Shown here piece after piece: positions 12,267 to 25,133 of a DNA stretch of 64,000 bases. The notes beneath the pieces were generated by a model. The model saw only the letters and a program-made list of their open reading frames with translations. It was not told the origin of the DNA and searched no databases. The stretch's first letter is position 1. Each line of letters opens with the position of its first letter. The position numbers and the translations under genes are program-made. This DNA is from Pseudisothecium myosuroides (taxonomy: Eukaryota; Streptophyta; Bryopsida; Hypnales; Lembophyllaceae), in contig OX637289.1 in the NCBI GenBank assembly GCA_951799445.1, positions 8,337,321 through 8,401,320 of the forward strand, in the 5' to 3' direction.

Positions 12267-15200
12267 ATGGCTATGTCGATGCTTAGGGTTTGCACCAATT
12301 GGTATCTCTCCACATCGCTGCGACAACCATTGCATGCTACTACTTCCATCGGCCATGGCGTAGCTTGGAAGTCTCGGAGGAAGTTTGTCAGGAGGCTTTG
12401 TGTCCAGGATTTGAGCGTGCAGGATGAAGGCAATGCCGTCGAGGCTCTGGCCATGGACCTTGCATTGAAAGTAATTATCAATTTTCGAGGTCTTCACATT
12501 TTGGATTCTCTAAAGAAGTAGAACTGTGTTGCAATTGACAGTGGACTTGAGGTTGAGGAATTCATCTCATAAGAGACTGACGAATTCTGTCTCTATGATT
12601 GTAAATGATAATTGAGCTTCTTTGTTACAATTTCGTTCTGGTTCTGGATCTCCTGTTAGACATCACATATAAGGCAATTTCTGCCTCTGATGGATTAGGT
12701 AGCAAACATTTCGCGCTGTTGAGTGACATTGTTTCGGCTCTTGTTGGAATTGAAAGATTGTCCTTGACTTAGCACGTATGAAATAAATCCGGAAAACTTA
12801 CCAAATATTTTGTCGAGTATTTAGCATTTTGGCTTGATTATCCCTGTACTCTCTATTGACGCATGGATTGTATAATTCAGCCGTTGATATTTGATGCAAT
12901 TTGGTACTCTTAGCACTAATCTGGTGTTTTAACTTAAAATGTCTGTTTGGATTTTGATTCAAGAATCTAACCTTCGTAATTTCTAGAAAATTAACCTTGA
13001 TAGTACGCAATCCACTGTACCTTTAATAACTGGATGGCCTGCAGGCAGGTACTATGATCAAGGAGAAATCTGGACTCGCATTGCAGGTTTGAGATTATAT
13101 GAAACCTCTAATGTGTTTCCTGTTGTTCGATCTGACTCCTTAATAGTTTAAGAATTACAAGACTTATGTTTACACAGTATTAAGTTGAATTTATATGAGA
13201 TAATCAGCTAGATTGATGTATCTGCAAAGCAGTTTTGACAACTGAAAGATTTCGAATCTGATCACTTTGTTATCAGCTAGGCAATAGGAGTGTGTGAGTA
13301 ATCATTTGGTATGGACGGGAAACCTGCGAGTAAGAGAGAGGGAGGGAGGTGGCTTTGGTGCAGGCCTGGCTGAGTTGCAGACGATTTATGTGTGGAATGT
13401 ATATTGTGGGACGGCTTTCCTTCTCTCTTTGTTGCTGACAGGTTGACACTAAAGAGTCACGGTTTGATCTTGTAACTGAAGTTGACAAGGCCTGCGAGGA
13501 CTTCTTGCGATCTCAAGTGCAGGTGCGAAGCATTCAAGAGTATTTAGAACCACTTCGTTGTTGCCGTTTCGTCAGCTAAAGGTCGAGATACTCAAATCGT
13601 CTTTGTTCTCTGAATGCATTGTGGACTTCGGGCTCGCATTGTAGAAAGCTTTAGAACAATAGTATAGATGCCATCTATTCATATTCTACATCTCATTGTC
13701 GAGCTCATCGCTAGATATATCTTATTTCGCCTGGTTTTCTTATGGTTGTTTTGACGAGAACTAAAGTAAGTAGCTCCTTGGTCAGGTTTCTTGCTTCGAT
13801 ACTATAAGTTGTTGGCATAGTTTTGAAGTGAACTATGTGAGGTTGGTGCAGGAGAAGTTTCCAAATCATTTCTACTTAGGGGAGGAAACCGCTACAGAAA
13901 CGGAGCTTGAAAGGCTTAGGAGCGGTTTGAAAGACTCTGAATGGACATGGATTGTGGATCCCATCGATGGCACTCTTAACTTCGTAAGCTATCGTGTTCT
14001 TTCTCGTGCTTAAGTATTTCCCCATATTGTTGGCATTGCAGGGCTTCTCTGTGAAATTTCATCCGACTTGAAATTCATTAGTTCTTAGTGATAGAACCTG
14101 TCCAGGGCGTGATCGATTGCATTTAATAGATCTTGAAAAAATAGCGAAAAGTCGCTTCTGATTTTAAATTGGTGCAGCTAGAGTTATTACAGGCATTTTC
14201 TGGTGCCAAATCTATGGAAATAGTCTTGGTTCCTCCGAATCATCCCTTGCACAAAGTTTTGAAAAAGAACATTTATTTGTAGTTCATTTAAGTGGAGATT
14301 TGCGTATCGCTCATATTCGTTAGCTTAGCTTTTATACTTTAGACTAATCTGGCGATTTGGGCAGGTTGCCGGCATGCCATTGTCAGTTGTTTCGATTGGA
14401 GTTGCTCTTGGTCCGAACATGGAGATAGGAGTTGTCTACAATCCCTTCAATAACGAGCTGTTTTATGCAAGAAGAGGTCAAGGTATTTACACAATTGCTA
14501 TGCTCATGAAAGGAGGCTAACGGAGACTTTGAAGTTCACTGTCACGATGTGCTTGTAACCCTGCATGCCTGTCGGAATTCGAGAGATTATTCTTTGCTTG
14601 CTCTACATGTCGGCATCGCCATATAGGACCTTGCATACTTCATCAGGAGTCCATCTGTTGTCGGTTCACTGCATATGCCAAATGTAGAAGGTACTCGCTC
14701 TTAATCAACGAACGTTTTTTTTCCATATTAACTTGTCAGGTGTGTGCAGGGGCTTATTTGAATGGCACTCCTATAAAAGTTTTGTCCCATGACACAGAAT
14801 TGGAGGATTCGACGGTATCAGTGGGATTCCCCTCGAAGGTATTTGTTCTGAATTTCTTTATCTTTTCTTGCTAAATTTAGCCTTCTTCTGTCTGTGTCTC
14901 TGTCAATCTTGTGGAATGTATATGCTCTCATTGTCAAAATAAATTTATTAGGATGTATGAATTCTAATCTATCTTAGGACACATTTGATGAGATTCCGTT
15001 GTTCTGTTTCTAACAGCCTGAATGGCGGTTACGGATGCTGGAGGCCATTGGGAAAGTGGCTCCAAGCGCACGCTCGGTTCGTGCATTGGGAACAGCCGTA
15101 TGTATTCCATCCCACCCCTCCCTTTGAATTGCATTCCAGCTTACTCTTTGTCTCACTGAACTCTCCTAAATGTGGAATTTTAGGGAAGAATTAAAAAGTT

Positions 15201-16028
15201 AAGGCTGTTGTGACTTATTTATGAGAATTTTACTTGCCTTCACCACACCATTCTGTTGTCCAGAGGATCTCGGATTGAATAATTTGAATTTTCTGGACTA
15301 CTAATTTTTTGCTGATTCCCCAGTTAGGTTTAATCAGTACTGCGTGCACTTCATTGATTCCAGGAAACTTGTTTTTGCGCTAAATAGTGATTATTTGGAT
15401 CTTTCAGGCACTGCATATGAGCTATGTTGGAGCTGGTCGGATTAGTTGCTTCTTTGAGCATAATCTTAAGGTTATTCCTGTACCTTTTGTTCCTTGAACA
15501 TAAATAAGTGGAATTTTGTGGTCTGTGAAATCAGTCAACTAAAGTTGTGCTTTGGTAGTCCATTCTGCTTTTCATTGATGTTTATCTACTGCCCACTGTA
15601 TGCTTCTAGGAATGGGTGTACAGAGTCTGGTAGTGACTGTTTCGAAAAAGCTGTATTCGGACTCATTATTTTAGTGCCACACACAGCTCCATGGATGACT
15701 TAGACTCATTGACACTGCAGTTGCTGTCAATGAGTAGGTGCTGATGGTACTTGTTGCATGTCTTGTGTAGCCTTGGGATGTCGCAGCTGCAAGACTGATC
15801 GTTGAGGTCAGTCATGTTTTTAGTTGCTTGTTTATGATTGGTCAAATATCTGTCTCCCAGATTCGAACTCTTTTTAGTCCTCTGAGCTGAGTGGTTTCCA
15901 CTGTGCAGGAAGCTGGAGGCAAAGTGACGGACATGAATGGAAAGTTCTTACCTCTGACTGCGGGCTCTATTCTTGCATCTAACGGGGGCATTCTTCACGA
16001 ACGTATTATCCAGCTCGTCTCTGATTAA
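12267..16028 (+). CDS. Inositol monophosphatase-family phosphatase, probably plastid-targeted
   Basis: Ten exons, all with GT-AG borders and consistent phases: 12267-12470, 13045-13086, 13442-13522, 13852-13983, 14365-14482, 14750-14838, 15017-15097, 15408-15470, 15771-15806 and 15909-16028, giving 321 codons. The family is Mg2+-dependent and hydrolyses inositol monophosphates or related sugar phosphates. Metal-site motifs are present in order: DLVTEVDKACE, LGEETAT (the GEE motif), WIVDPIDGTLNF (the DPIDGT motif), and LKPWDVAAARLIVEEAGG (the WD motif of the C-terminal site). The first about 60 residues are rich in Ser, Thr and Arg with few acidic residues, as in a chloroplast transit peptide. 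The start chosen is the first ATG of exon 1 in frame. It ends tail-to-tail with the WD40 gene. The exact substrate (inositol-, histidinol- or galactose-1-phosphate) cannot be read from sequence. Confidence 0.92.
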
Positions 16029-16645
16029 TTTACACAAGGTTTTTAGGTTTCTAGTATTTTTTTGGTCTATTCAATATTGATGGATCTAGCTACCGTAAGA
16101 ACAAGGGACAGCTTAGAGCCGTCACCTTAGAGCCATCAGCTTAGAGCCATCAGGTATGATGTTGTATTCAGATTCTGCCTAAGCTGTTCTGGGTAGAAAT
16201 CACGTAAACTGGAATTCATTGTTCTGAACACTTTCAGTCTGTTTCAGCTACTGACTTTGTGGACTTCCACAAAATTAAACTGAAAGTGGTTCAATAACTT
16301 TGCATGTACAACGTAGATGTTTTGGGGGTCTAATTGACCACACTTCGTGATGAATTTTTCATACTTCTCAGAAGCAGCATGACCTTGGGACTGCGGATTT
16401 TTGCAGGATTGCCTGGACTGTGAAATCTTTACAAGTATTTTATTGATTGGTCAAAACAATTGTTATGTGGAAAGCAAGTTTCTAAATTTCGTCAGTGTCG
16501 AGCTTTTTACAGTAGCGGAGATGCAGTGGACGGTGCAGTGGCTCAGCTGATTGTCACCTCAGATGTCCATCACTCCAGTGACGAGGAGCGTGGCTCTCAA
16601 GACTGGAAGTGCAAGACACACGAGCACCAAATCCCACCCAATTCT
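16029..16645. other. Convergent 3' region between phosphatase and WD40 genes
   Basis: Holds the 3' UTRs of both genes. At about 16112-16151 a 15-bp unit resembling CTTAGAGCCATCAG is present three times in tandem. No additional gene is seen. Confidence 0.5.
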
Positions 16646-18901
16646 TCACATTGAAGGTGATCCTACGGTATATATCATGACATTTCCATCATCCCCTGCT
16701 GCAACAAGGCGGTCTGGACCAGCAAGAGACATGCACCTCACTGCACCTTTGGAATCAGCTCCCAATCCGTACAAGCATTGGCCGGTGATGAGCTCATGCA
16801 CCAACACGGATCCGTCTCCACTGCCGCTCCATGCCAACGGCCCAGCAACATACAGACTGTAGATGAAGTCGCGGTGGCTGGAGATTGTGTGTAGGACCTT
16901 ATATCCACAGCGTGGCTCCAATACCTTGATCAAGTTGTCCGCACCAGCTGTGACAACAATGGGCCCGCCTCCACAGGCAGTGTAAGACACACCAATGTTG
17001 CTTACAGCACCTTTTCCCACTGCATTTCGATGCAGTGCTGCTGAGTGGACTGGCCCTCGCGTGCGGAAATCCCAAGCTTGGAGAATTCCATCTTGGCCCC
17101 CTGTCATGTACATTTCTCGACATTCCTGCCAAGTTTTGTTTTTGGTGTCCTCAAGGCATTCCACGGCAGTCACATGGCCCTCGTGAGCGTTGCTGACATG
17201 CAGAAAGGGCGTGGCGCGTGCAGTGTCCCAGAGAATGATATCGCCATCCCGGGAGCCGCTCACTATAGCGCCCTGAGAGCTCAGGCAGAATCCAAGCACT
17301 GGACCTTTGTGGCCTTTTAGGCAGGCTGCTGCCTTCGTCTGCAACCGGTTGACATTCCACAACATCAAAGTCTTGTCATAGCTCGCACTTACAGCAAGTG
17401 AGCCATCTGCCCCCGCTTTCACAGCCGATATTGATGCCATGTGACCTTTGAGGTCAACCGCTCGCACTCCTTTTTTATCCCAGAGACATAGTTTCCCATC
17501 CATGCCTCCACTGAGGATCCGACCATCTTGTAGGTACTCGCAGCATGTAACCCACTCGGTGTGGCCATACTGTTTTCCATAGAGTGCTCGCACAAAAGTA
17601 CATTTCTGACAATCCACGATGTACAGTGCGTGGTCGGATGAACCTATGCATGCCTCATTGCCATTCATGCTCATACACAAGCTAGGTCGGTCGGACACAT
17701 TCACAAGCTGACCCTTGGGGCTGGAAGGGCCTTTCATCCATTCCTGCATCAAATAATCTTGAGGTGGGGGGCATCCTCGAACCTCAGGATGAGGCTGTGG
17801 TGGAGTCAGTTTTGGTACTTCTTTTGGCTGTGCTTCTTCTGCAGGTCGTGGTGATGATGACTCTCCGACTATGATGTGCAAGTCCGCTTTGGATTGCCCC
17901 TTGTGGCGCGAGGTCGGTTGATCTACATCTGCTTCAAAACCAGTTTCTCAAACTTTGACAGATTACGCAAGTTAAATGATACAAGTCAGGACATTAATCT
18001 CATGGAGTGACCTATTATGCTATCAAGGTACAGGGGAACATCTGTATCCTTTTGAAATCAAAAGTATTTGCAGTTCAGAGAGCTGGATCAACCTTTTGTG
18101 AGGTTATGACTTTACCTGATGCACCATGTGCCTGCTTATGCACACCATTGTTTTCTTTGCGATTGCTGTTCGGCACTGGTCCTGTATATTGTCGCTCATC
18201 GCCAACATTTCCACTGTCGTCGTCGCGGCGTTGAGGGTTGTCGTTGGATTTGCTTTTGTTTGCCATTGATGACGGTTGGTTCGTCTTTGTGACGTTGCTC
18301 GGGCGGTTTGAAGTGCTCAAGACCCTCGCAACAGTCCCTATGGAGTCAAGCCCTCCGCCTCTACCATGGTCATCCACAATTGCAGCTTTTGAGGTTTTTG
18401 TAATGACTCCGCCGTGGTCCTTTCTGTTTGAATTGCCCAAGACTTTCGAAATAGTACCTATCTCCGTAGTTAAGGCTCTTGAAGCAGGATTAACACCATT
18501 AAGGTTCTTTGCAGTTGTGCCCGGGAATCTCGATGAAACATTGGGTTTGTTTATATATACAATGGGTTTCGGATCTTCCCTCTTTATGGGTGCAGGATTT
18601 CGACTGCTGCCCATGAAGGAGCTTGAGCCTCTGGGTATGGGCTTGGCCTGGCCATTGTGATTGCCTCTGATGTTTGCTTGAGTAGTGCTCGATAGTCTGG
18701 TATTTCCTCCAGCCTCACTTTGATTTACATCCAAACTCTGCCTTCTGACCACTGGTGCTCTGGGTTTGTTACTGCTGGCAATGGGAACACCGCAGCTCGC
18801 TCTGGGCTGGCTTCTTAGGTCTTCTTCCCGTGCTCCAATAACGCTACTGCGGCTGCTGCTTCTCATCATCTCTTTCTGAGTGTGCTTTCTCTCGGCGTCC
18901 T
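16646..18901 (-). CDS. WD40-repeat protein with a long disordered N-terminus
   Basis: Two exons on the minus strand, 18901-18116 and 17928-16646. Phases are compatible (1 and 2 nt) across GTAAAG and an AG acceptor. From the Met at 18869 this gives 678 residues, but the frame is open to a plausible acceptor at 18901, so another 5' exon may exist. Residues 1 to about 270 are low-complexity, rich in Ser, Asn, Arg and Lys. The rest forms a beta-propeller with about seven WD40 repeats: GHTEWVTCCEY to KLCLWD, GHMASISAV to LMLWN, GHKGPVLGF to IILWD, GHVTAVECL to LQAWD, a divergent repeat around VVTAGADNLIKVLE, SHRDFIYSLYV, and a last blade near RLVAAGDDGNVMIY. It is probably a scaffold; partners are unknown. 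I cannot assign it to a named plant subfamily. Confidence 0.85.
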
Positions 18902-20125
18902 AACAATGTCCAAATGCTTCATCTTTCAAAAGCAAGGTAGGGACTCCCGTAATCCCCACTAACCAAAATCGTCACCCTAAACCATAAGAGAATGGGTGCA
19001 TATTACATTAGGAGGATCTGGACCTTTTAACTAAACATCTGTTCAAGTGTTGGTTTTAGGTCATCTACTGATAATAGTTTGAACCTTCATAACATTTGCG
19101 AATAGTATCCAAATAACGCATTGCTTAGTGTGTTGGAACCCTCATTCATTTGCTAACAAGAACATATATCAATTTGACCAGTCTAATAACAGGAAATATG
19201 TTCAGCGCCAAATGTTATGAAGGTTGGACTTTCATCATGGGTAAGAGACCAAAACAGAGGAGAGGCTCGGTAAAAGGGTGAACAACAAATGCTAAATGTC
19301 CAAGGACAGGCGGTACCCGCACTTTACATGAATGACGTGTTCGCAAATGGTAATCACTCACTCGCTCCAATTGTTGAAAATAAACTACGAAATCAACCCC
19401 TTGAATTCTTCTACTTTCCAGTCATTGTCAATATTTGTTACTTATTTCATTTTCCGTCGGTGTTTACATCGAAACCGAGCAACATAGGTCCTCTGAATGT
19501 CACCTACCTTGAAAGCATGTGCCGAATTACAGCTCTTTGTGTGGGAGCATCACTTCACGCATTCTAGTTGCACGCAATCGGTCATCGAGCAATCCTTTAT
19601 TTCCAATCAGACATTCCTGCATCTTTGATCCTCTTGCATTCGCAAACATTGTTGATCTCCTTGAAGTTCTGAGTCTAATCTCTGAGTCTTCTTCTCTCTA
19701 CCCCGCAAAAAACCCTTGTCCTCGTCATGGGAAAGGCGGTTACCACAGGAGCGAAATATCTTCTTGACCCAGCATTGCTCCTCAACGTTCTGATCTCAAG
19801 GGGGACCGACTGGTAAAATCGGAATGTCAGTTGATGTTGTGTGAAAAACGATTGGAATTGAGCTGATAATTAAATGTGTTTGGAGAGTGGGAATTCCGTG
19901 AATTCCTCAATGGATGATTGCATGATTGCCAAGGGCCAAGAGTTCAAGCCCAAATTGTGTTTGGTCTTATCTACGTAGAGAAAATCGAAATCCAATTTTT
20001 TGATCTGCTTAATGTAAAAAGTATATAAAGTTCAAGTTCAAAAATCAAATTAGATTTTTTAATCATCTCCCTAAACTTAATAATTAATTGGATTTAAATA
20101 AAATTGTTTCTTATGTTCCATATTC
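18902..20125. other. Region upstream of the WD40 gene
   Basis: On the minus strand near 19650-19530 a short reading frame starts MFANARGSKMQE and runs about 39 codons; it could be a 5' exon or leader of the WD40 gene, but no phase-compatible junction was found. The rest is non-coding and becomes AT-rich past 19900. Confidence 0.35.
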
Positions 20126-21974
20126 TTAACCCCTATCAAGGATTAGACATTTAAATTTTGAACAATGGATGGAGTCCCATTGGCCTGTCTAGGGACAAAA
20201 TAGATTTCGGACAATATCCTGTGGTCTTAATATTTGTCATGATTTTCTTAAACATTTTGCGAAGATAGGAAAATACATTAGTTTTTTTTTCAATTTAAAA
20301 TTTGATTTAATTTAATTTTTTTCCCCACAAAACCACAACTTAGGCTTACTTGTACCATAACTTCAGCTCTATGGCACCGATTAAAATACAATTTATATTT
20401 CCAAATTAAATTTTTTTTCTCATAGATTGTATTTTTATCTACATGGGAAACTTTGATTAATTCCATTTGAATTATAATGTAAAAGTTATGGACAATCTTA
20501 TTTTTTGGGCAATCAAAGCATCTTATTGGAAAAAAAACTTGTAGGATTCATTTTTAAATTCAATTTTCACAATTTAAAAAAAATTCACAAGGTTAACCTC
20601 TAAAGGACTGTTTTCCCTTCGAGGGACAATTGCGTTTTCAGGTAGGTACCTACGAGCTGAAATTTTCTCTTAATTTTTTGAAACTTTTTTTGGAGGTAGA
20701 AAAGCTGATTAGCTTCGTAAGAATATTTTTTTTTTCACAATTGGTACCTAGGAACAATAGTTATGACCAAATAAGCTCAAAACAGCGGACGGGGCAGTCC
20801 GATCAGTAAAAAAAAATTACAAAAATTTGAATTTTTTTTTATATATTTTTTTTCTCATAGATTATATTTTTGTCTATCTGGAAGGCTTTGATTCATTTCA
20901 TTTGGATTTGTTATGAAAATATTATGGACATTCTTGTTTTTCGGGCAGTTAGAGCATCTTCTTGAAAAAAATAACTTGTAGGATTCATTTCTGAATGCAA
21001 TTTTTCAATTTTTTCAATTTTTTTTGCATGGTTTAGTTTACTTGCTAGAACAATCTTAGCATTGGAATTAGTGCATTTTAATTCCATCTAAAATATATGA
21101 ATATTTTAGATTTTCCTTCTACCGTGTACCTACTTTTACTTAACAATTTTTTAAGAATGATAATTAAGTTTTTTTGAATTTTTTTCCCCTAGACTTTCAA
21201 CGCAATTCTCCACTATAAAGATTTAATGCTCAAAACTCTGTAGTGCAAAAAATTTAAGTTAAAAATGTTCAAAGTCAAAAAATCTAGTCCCGCAATGTGT
21301 TGAAAAACTTGTTTTTCGACTTTAAACGCAAATATCTTGCAATTTGTGCGATCAAAAATTCTGAAATTATTTCCACACTTTTTCATACTAGCTAGGTATT
21401 AGATCCTACTGTTAGATGTGAATAAAAAACAATTTAATTTTTTTTACCTCTTTGCTATAGAAATGGCAGTTTTCAGTGTTTTTTGGCAGAAAAAATGCCT
21501 TGGTCTTTTAGGGATTAAGATCTTTTTCTAAATCAATCTCACTATTGAGATTAGAATGTTTCAATTCCATCTTAAACCTATTAATAGATTAGTTCTTTCT
21601 TCAATCTTCAATCTACTTCTACTTAACAATTTTTTTATGAGTAAAAATTAAATATGTATTTTTTTGAATTTTTTTTTCTAAACTATCAACTCAATTTTTT
21701 AATATAAAAAATTTGAAGCTAAGAAGATCCAAAGTCAAATTTGTAGTTGAATAAGGTGCAAAAAAATTATTTTCTTCACTTTAAATGCAAATATCTTGCA
21801 ATCTACATAGTCAGAGCTTTTAAAATTTCTTCCACATTTAGATAAGTAGTCTAGTGCAAGATCCTACAGTTAGATATGCAAAAAAATTAATTAATTTTTT
21901 TTTGCTCTTTGCAATTGAAATGGTAGTTTTGAGTGATTTTTGCTTAGAGAAGGCCTTGAGACTTTAGGAATTAA
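20126..21974. mobile_element. TTAA-flanked element (outer copy), split by a second copy
   Basis: The left part 20126-20592 starts TTAACCCCTATCAAGG and the right part 21519-21974 ends GACTTTAGGAATTAA. Joined, they make about 923 bp, the same size as the other three copies in the window. They share internal landmarks with those copies, for example an AGCATCTTATTGGA-like segment, GTAGGATTCATTT, and the TGGTAGTTTTGAGTG stretch near the end. No transposase is encoded. Boundaries rest on length and alignment by eye. Confidence 0.65.
20593..21518. mobile_element. TTAA-flanked piggyBac-like element (inner copy)
   Basis: About 926 bp from TTAACCTCTAAAGGACTG to CTTTTAGGGATTAA, inserted at a TTAA inside the outer copy. 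Outer sequence resumes directly after the right TTAA. TTAA target preference plus termini starting C(C/T)(C/T)CTAAAG fit the piggyBac superfamily. The element has no ORF of useful length, so it is a non-autonomous derivative. Confidence 0.7.
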
Positions 21975-24824
21975 AGGTAGGTCTATATAAAGCTCAGGGC
22001 TCTAAAAGCATCTTCTAATATACAAGTACATTTTGATTTTTCATTGCACCGACGATGCACATTTCAAAAGGTGGACTCTTTTAGTAATCACTACTTTTCA
22101 ACTTCAAAATTTTATTACAATTTCTACAAAGCTCAAAAAAATATAGATCAGCAGGTTAGATGCCAATTTTTTTGTCTTTCAAGGAAAATTTATTGAAAAA
22201 TGTTTTAAAAAATCTAATGTTACCAAATTAATTTTCAGCTCTTTAAATGGGCGCTTCATGGACCTCGTACCTTACCATTCAGTGACGAAAATGTAAATGA
22301 CATTGTGATATTGGAGACCTTAGAAATTCATAGTTTATTCATAAAATCTCCTAATAATGCATAACAGAAATTTGTGAATTCATAAAGCACAATTAAAAAA
22401 TTTATGTCCATTTTTATGGGTTCTTTCATGCTCAAATAATTTATTCTATTATTACTTGTGTTTTAGAGTCACGCATAAATGTGTAGCTATAATTGAAAAT
22501 ATTATATAAATATTTTGCAACAATTGCAAGGTAAACATGGATGTGAAAATGACACTCACATTGACGGTACCTTCTTATCAAAGTTTTGTGGTATTTTTGG
22601 AAACAACCTTTTTGGCTAGTACATAAATTTGTTGTTGTATGTGGAGCAAAAACTCTTTGGCCTCATCAAAAGGAGTGACCCATCATTGAAAATACATTTG
22701 TTTCTAGTAAAACTTTACTTAAAAATCTTTTGAAAGGTCATTATTTAAAATCTTACTACTAGGACTATACTAAAAGCCTTACTTCAAACACCCTATATTG
22801 TGGTAGTGTGCGTACAATATTTTATAGTTTATTCAACACTCATACTCAAATGGAGGGTTAATTTTGATCCTTCTATAATTTTTTCCTCTATTGAACTATA
22901 CTAAATTAATCCATCTCCTAAAAAACTCAAGCCCTTGTTCCCACCTAAAGTTTGGCAATTTTTTCTTTGTGCCATCTTTATTCTTTCTGTTTTTTCCATC
23001 CTATTTAAAAAAATAAAGTTAATAAATGAATTGACATTGAACATTTCATATCACATTATTTATGTAACACAATAATTATATTAATTTATAAAAGCTTGGC
23101 TTGATAAAAAGATAATTAATTTTGACAAAAACTTCAATTGACATATGGAAATCTGATCAAATTGGCCATCTATGTAATATTAAAACGCAATACGTAATGA
23201 AATGGGACTTTTGCTGAGATTGGTTTGGAGCCAAAGCTACTATATCAAAACATGCAATGTAGCTAGCATTTTGCTCTAGCCAAGGTCATTTTACGTTTCA
23301 TATTAAAATTAAAATGTTCATCAACGTTGATTATCTTCTTCACAATGATGTCAATAAATTTTTAAAACAATTCAGTAGAATTTAATTAGTTGTAAGCATA
23401 CTCTTATTTCTGAGTATAATATATATACACACGCGGAAGATAGAAAGAAGAAGAGAAATAAAAAAGAGTTTCAACACACAATCTCATTTATAAACATAAT
23501 AAATATACACACACAACACATACATACACATGGAAAAGTGAAAAGAGAAGAGAGAACTACATGTACACACACTTTCACCTACATTTCAATACACACTTTC
23601 ACACCACACACACCCTATCATTTTTAAACATAGTATACACACATAACGTACGATTTTTTGCACAAAAGAGAGAAAGAAGAGAAGAGAGAACTTCAACATA
23701 CACACTTTCACAACATATACACTCTCATTTTTAAATATAATATATACATACACAACACATATACAAAAAATAAAGATAAAAGAAGAGAGAGGTTCAAAAC
23801 CTAATCTCCTATACTAAATAATGTTAGTCTAATTATTCATCTATTAAAATTTCATGCCTATCCTAATTTAATTAGTGAAAAGTAAGCTAATTTGCCGGAA
23901 ACCATACTAATTATTGTAAACCGCACTTATTTATTGTAAACCTCCCTAATGTACTATAAACCTCACTATTCTGTTGTTTTTCTCCCTATTTTAGAGTGTT
24001 CTTCATTATGTTAGTATTCTAATAGTTGTTCTAAATCTATTAATTAGTTTTGTATTTTTTTTGTATTTGCGTTTTTAATCTCCAATTCATTTCTAATGCA
24101 CTTTTCTACATGTAGTATTTAATTCTTAATTTCTCTATATTTAAATTATAATCCTAATTTAGTTAATTTTTCAGTTCTTATGTAATGTCTTTTTTATTTA
24201 AAAGTTCTAGTTTTTCCCTAGGATTTCCTCATCATTTTTACATAATTGCATTTCCTAAAATTTGCACCATTGTCATAAGATTTCTATTCCTATCTATTGG
24301 AAAATTCATTAATTTATGATTAAATTTGTCTAACTATAAATCTCTAACTTACAATTTCATCTAAATTGTCTAAATTTCCCTACTTTTAAGTTGTGAGACA
24401 AATGAATGTAGTGGCTCACAAAACCTTCTAAACCCTCAAAACCTTATTACGACTTAAGTGAACCTACATTCCATTGGACACTTGAATGGCATTCATTCTT
24501 TGAAGTCGATAGTAGAGAATTGGAGATGTGCATAGGTTAATCCATGTGGTCGATGATTAGCCATGCATGATGAATTTTTTTTACTTATAGGCATCCATAA
24601 ATTTTCTTTGGGTAACATTCCCTTGAGCACAAAAGTCACGGCCTTTTCTAGGCCTCATCTGCCCCAAAGTGTTCACCAAATATTGAGTAGCAAACTCATA
24701 CATGATAGGGAACTTCCAAGTTTTCCAAAGTTCACGGTCTTCTTTATCTATTTCTACATCAAAGCCTCCCACAAAGGAGTTCAAAATTGTAATTGACTCA
24801 TTGGACAACAAGGGGGATCACTTG
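21975..24824. other. AT-rich repeat DNA
   Basis: No gene recognised. It contains the tandem repeat annotated at 23430-23800. The stretch 23820-24400 is a low-complexity mix dominated by CTAATTTA, TAATT and related words. Confidence 0.5.
23430..23800. repeat. Degenerate tandem repeat with ACACAC and AGAAGAGAGA blocks
   Basis: Three to four units of roughly 110-130 bp. Each has a purine block (GAAAGAAGAGAAGAGAGAAC), then CAACATACACACTTTCA-like text, then CATTTTTAAACATAATATA and TACACACACAACACATA. Copies differ by substitutions and small indels, so the array is old. Confidence 0.65.
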
Positions 24825-25133
24825 CATTAGAAGAGATTTGAGGGCTGCAAGGGGCTGTTTCAAGTTGTTCCCGCAGCTGGGAACAGTCAGAATATAAAAA
24901 TAATTTAAAAATAATATAAATAAATAAATAAATAAAAATAAAATATTAAAATATAATTTATTTTTTAATAATTTAAAAAATGATTTATAAAAATAATATT
25001 TAAAAAATAATATTTTATTATTTTTTGACGTGCACTCTCTTGGCCACGTCAGATTATTGCTCCCAGGCTGTTCCCAAGGTTCTTAGGGCTTGATAACTCG
25101 CGGGCTCTTAGAACCCTCAAATCTCTTCTAATG
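24825..25133. mobile_element. CATTAG-type MITE
   Basis: About 309 bp, from CATTAGAAGAGATTTGAGGG to the inverted CCCTCAAATCTCTTCTAATG. Near the left end is GTTCCCGCAGCTGGGAACAG and near the right end a GCTGTTCCCAAGG segment. The interior has TTGACGTGCACTCTCTTGGC and CACGTCAG, and a run of AAATAAATAAATAA. No ORF. Confidence 0.8.

Noticed and set aside
12162..12497. Minus-strand frames over the phosphatase first exon
   Set aside because: Antisense shadows of exon 1, which is fixed by its in-phase junction with the next nine exons.
18238..18660. 140-codon plus-strand frame opposite the WD40 gene's first exon
   Set aside because: It is the antisense shadow of the low-complexity N-terminus of the WD40 protein.
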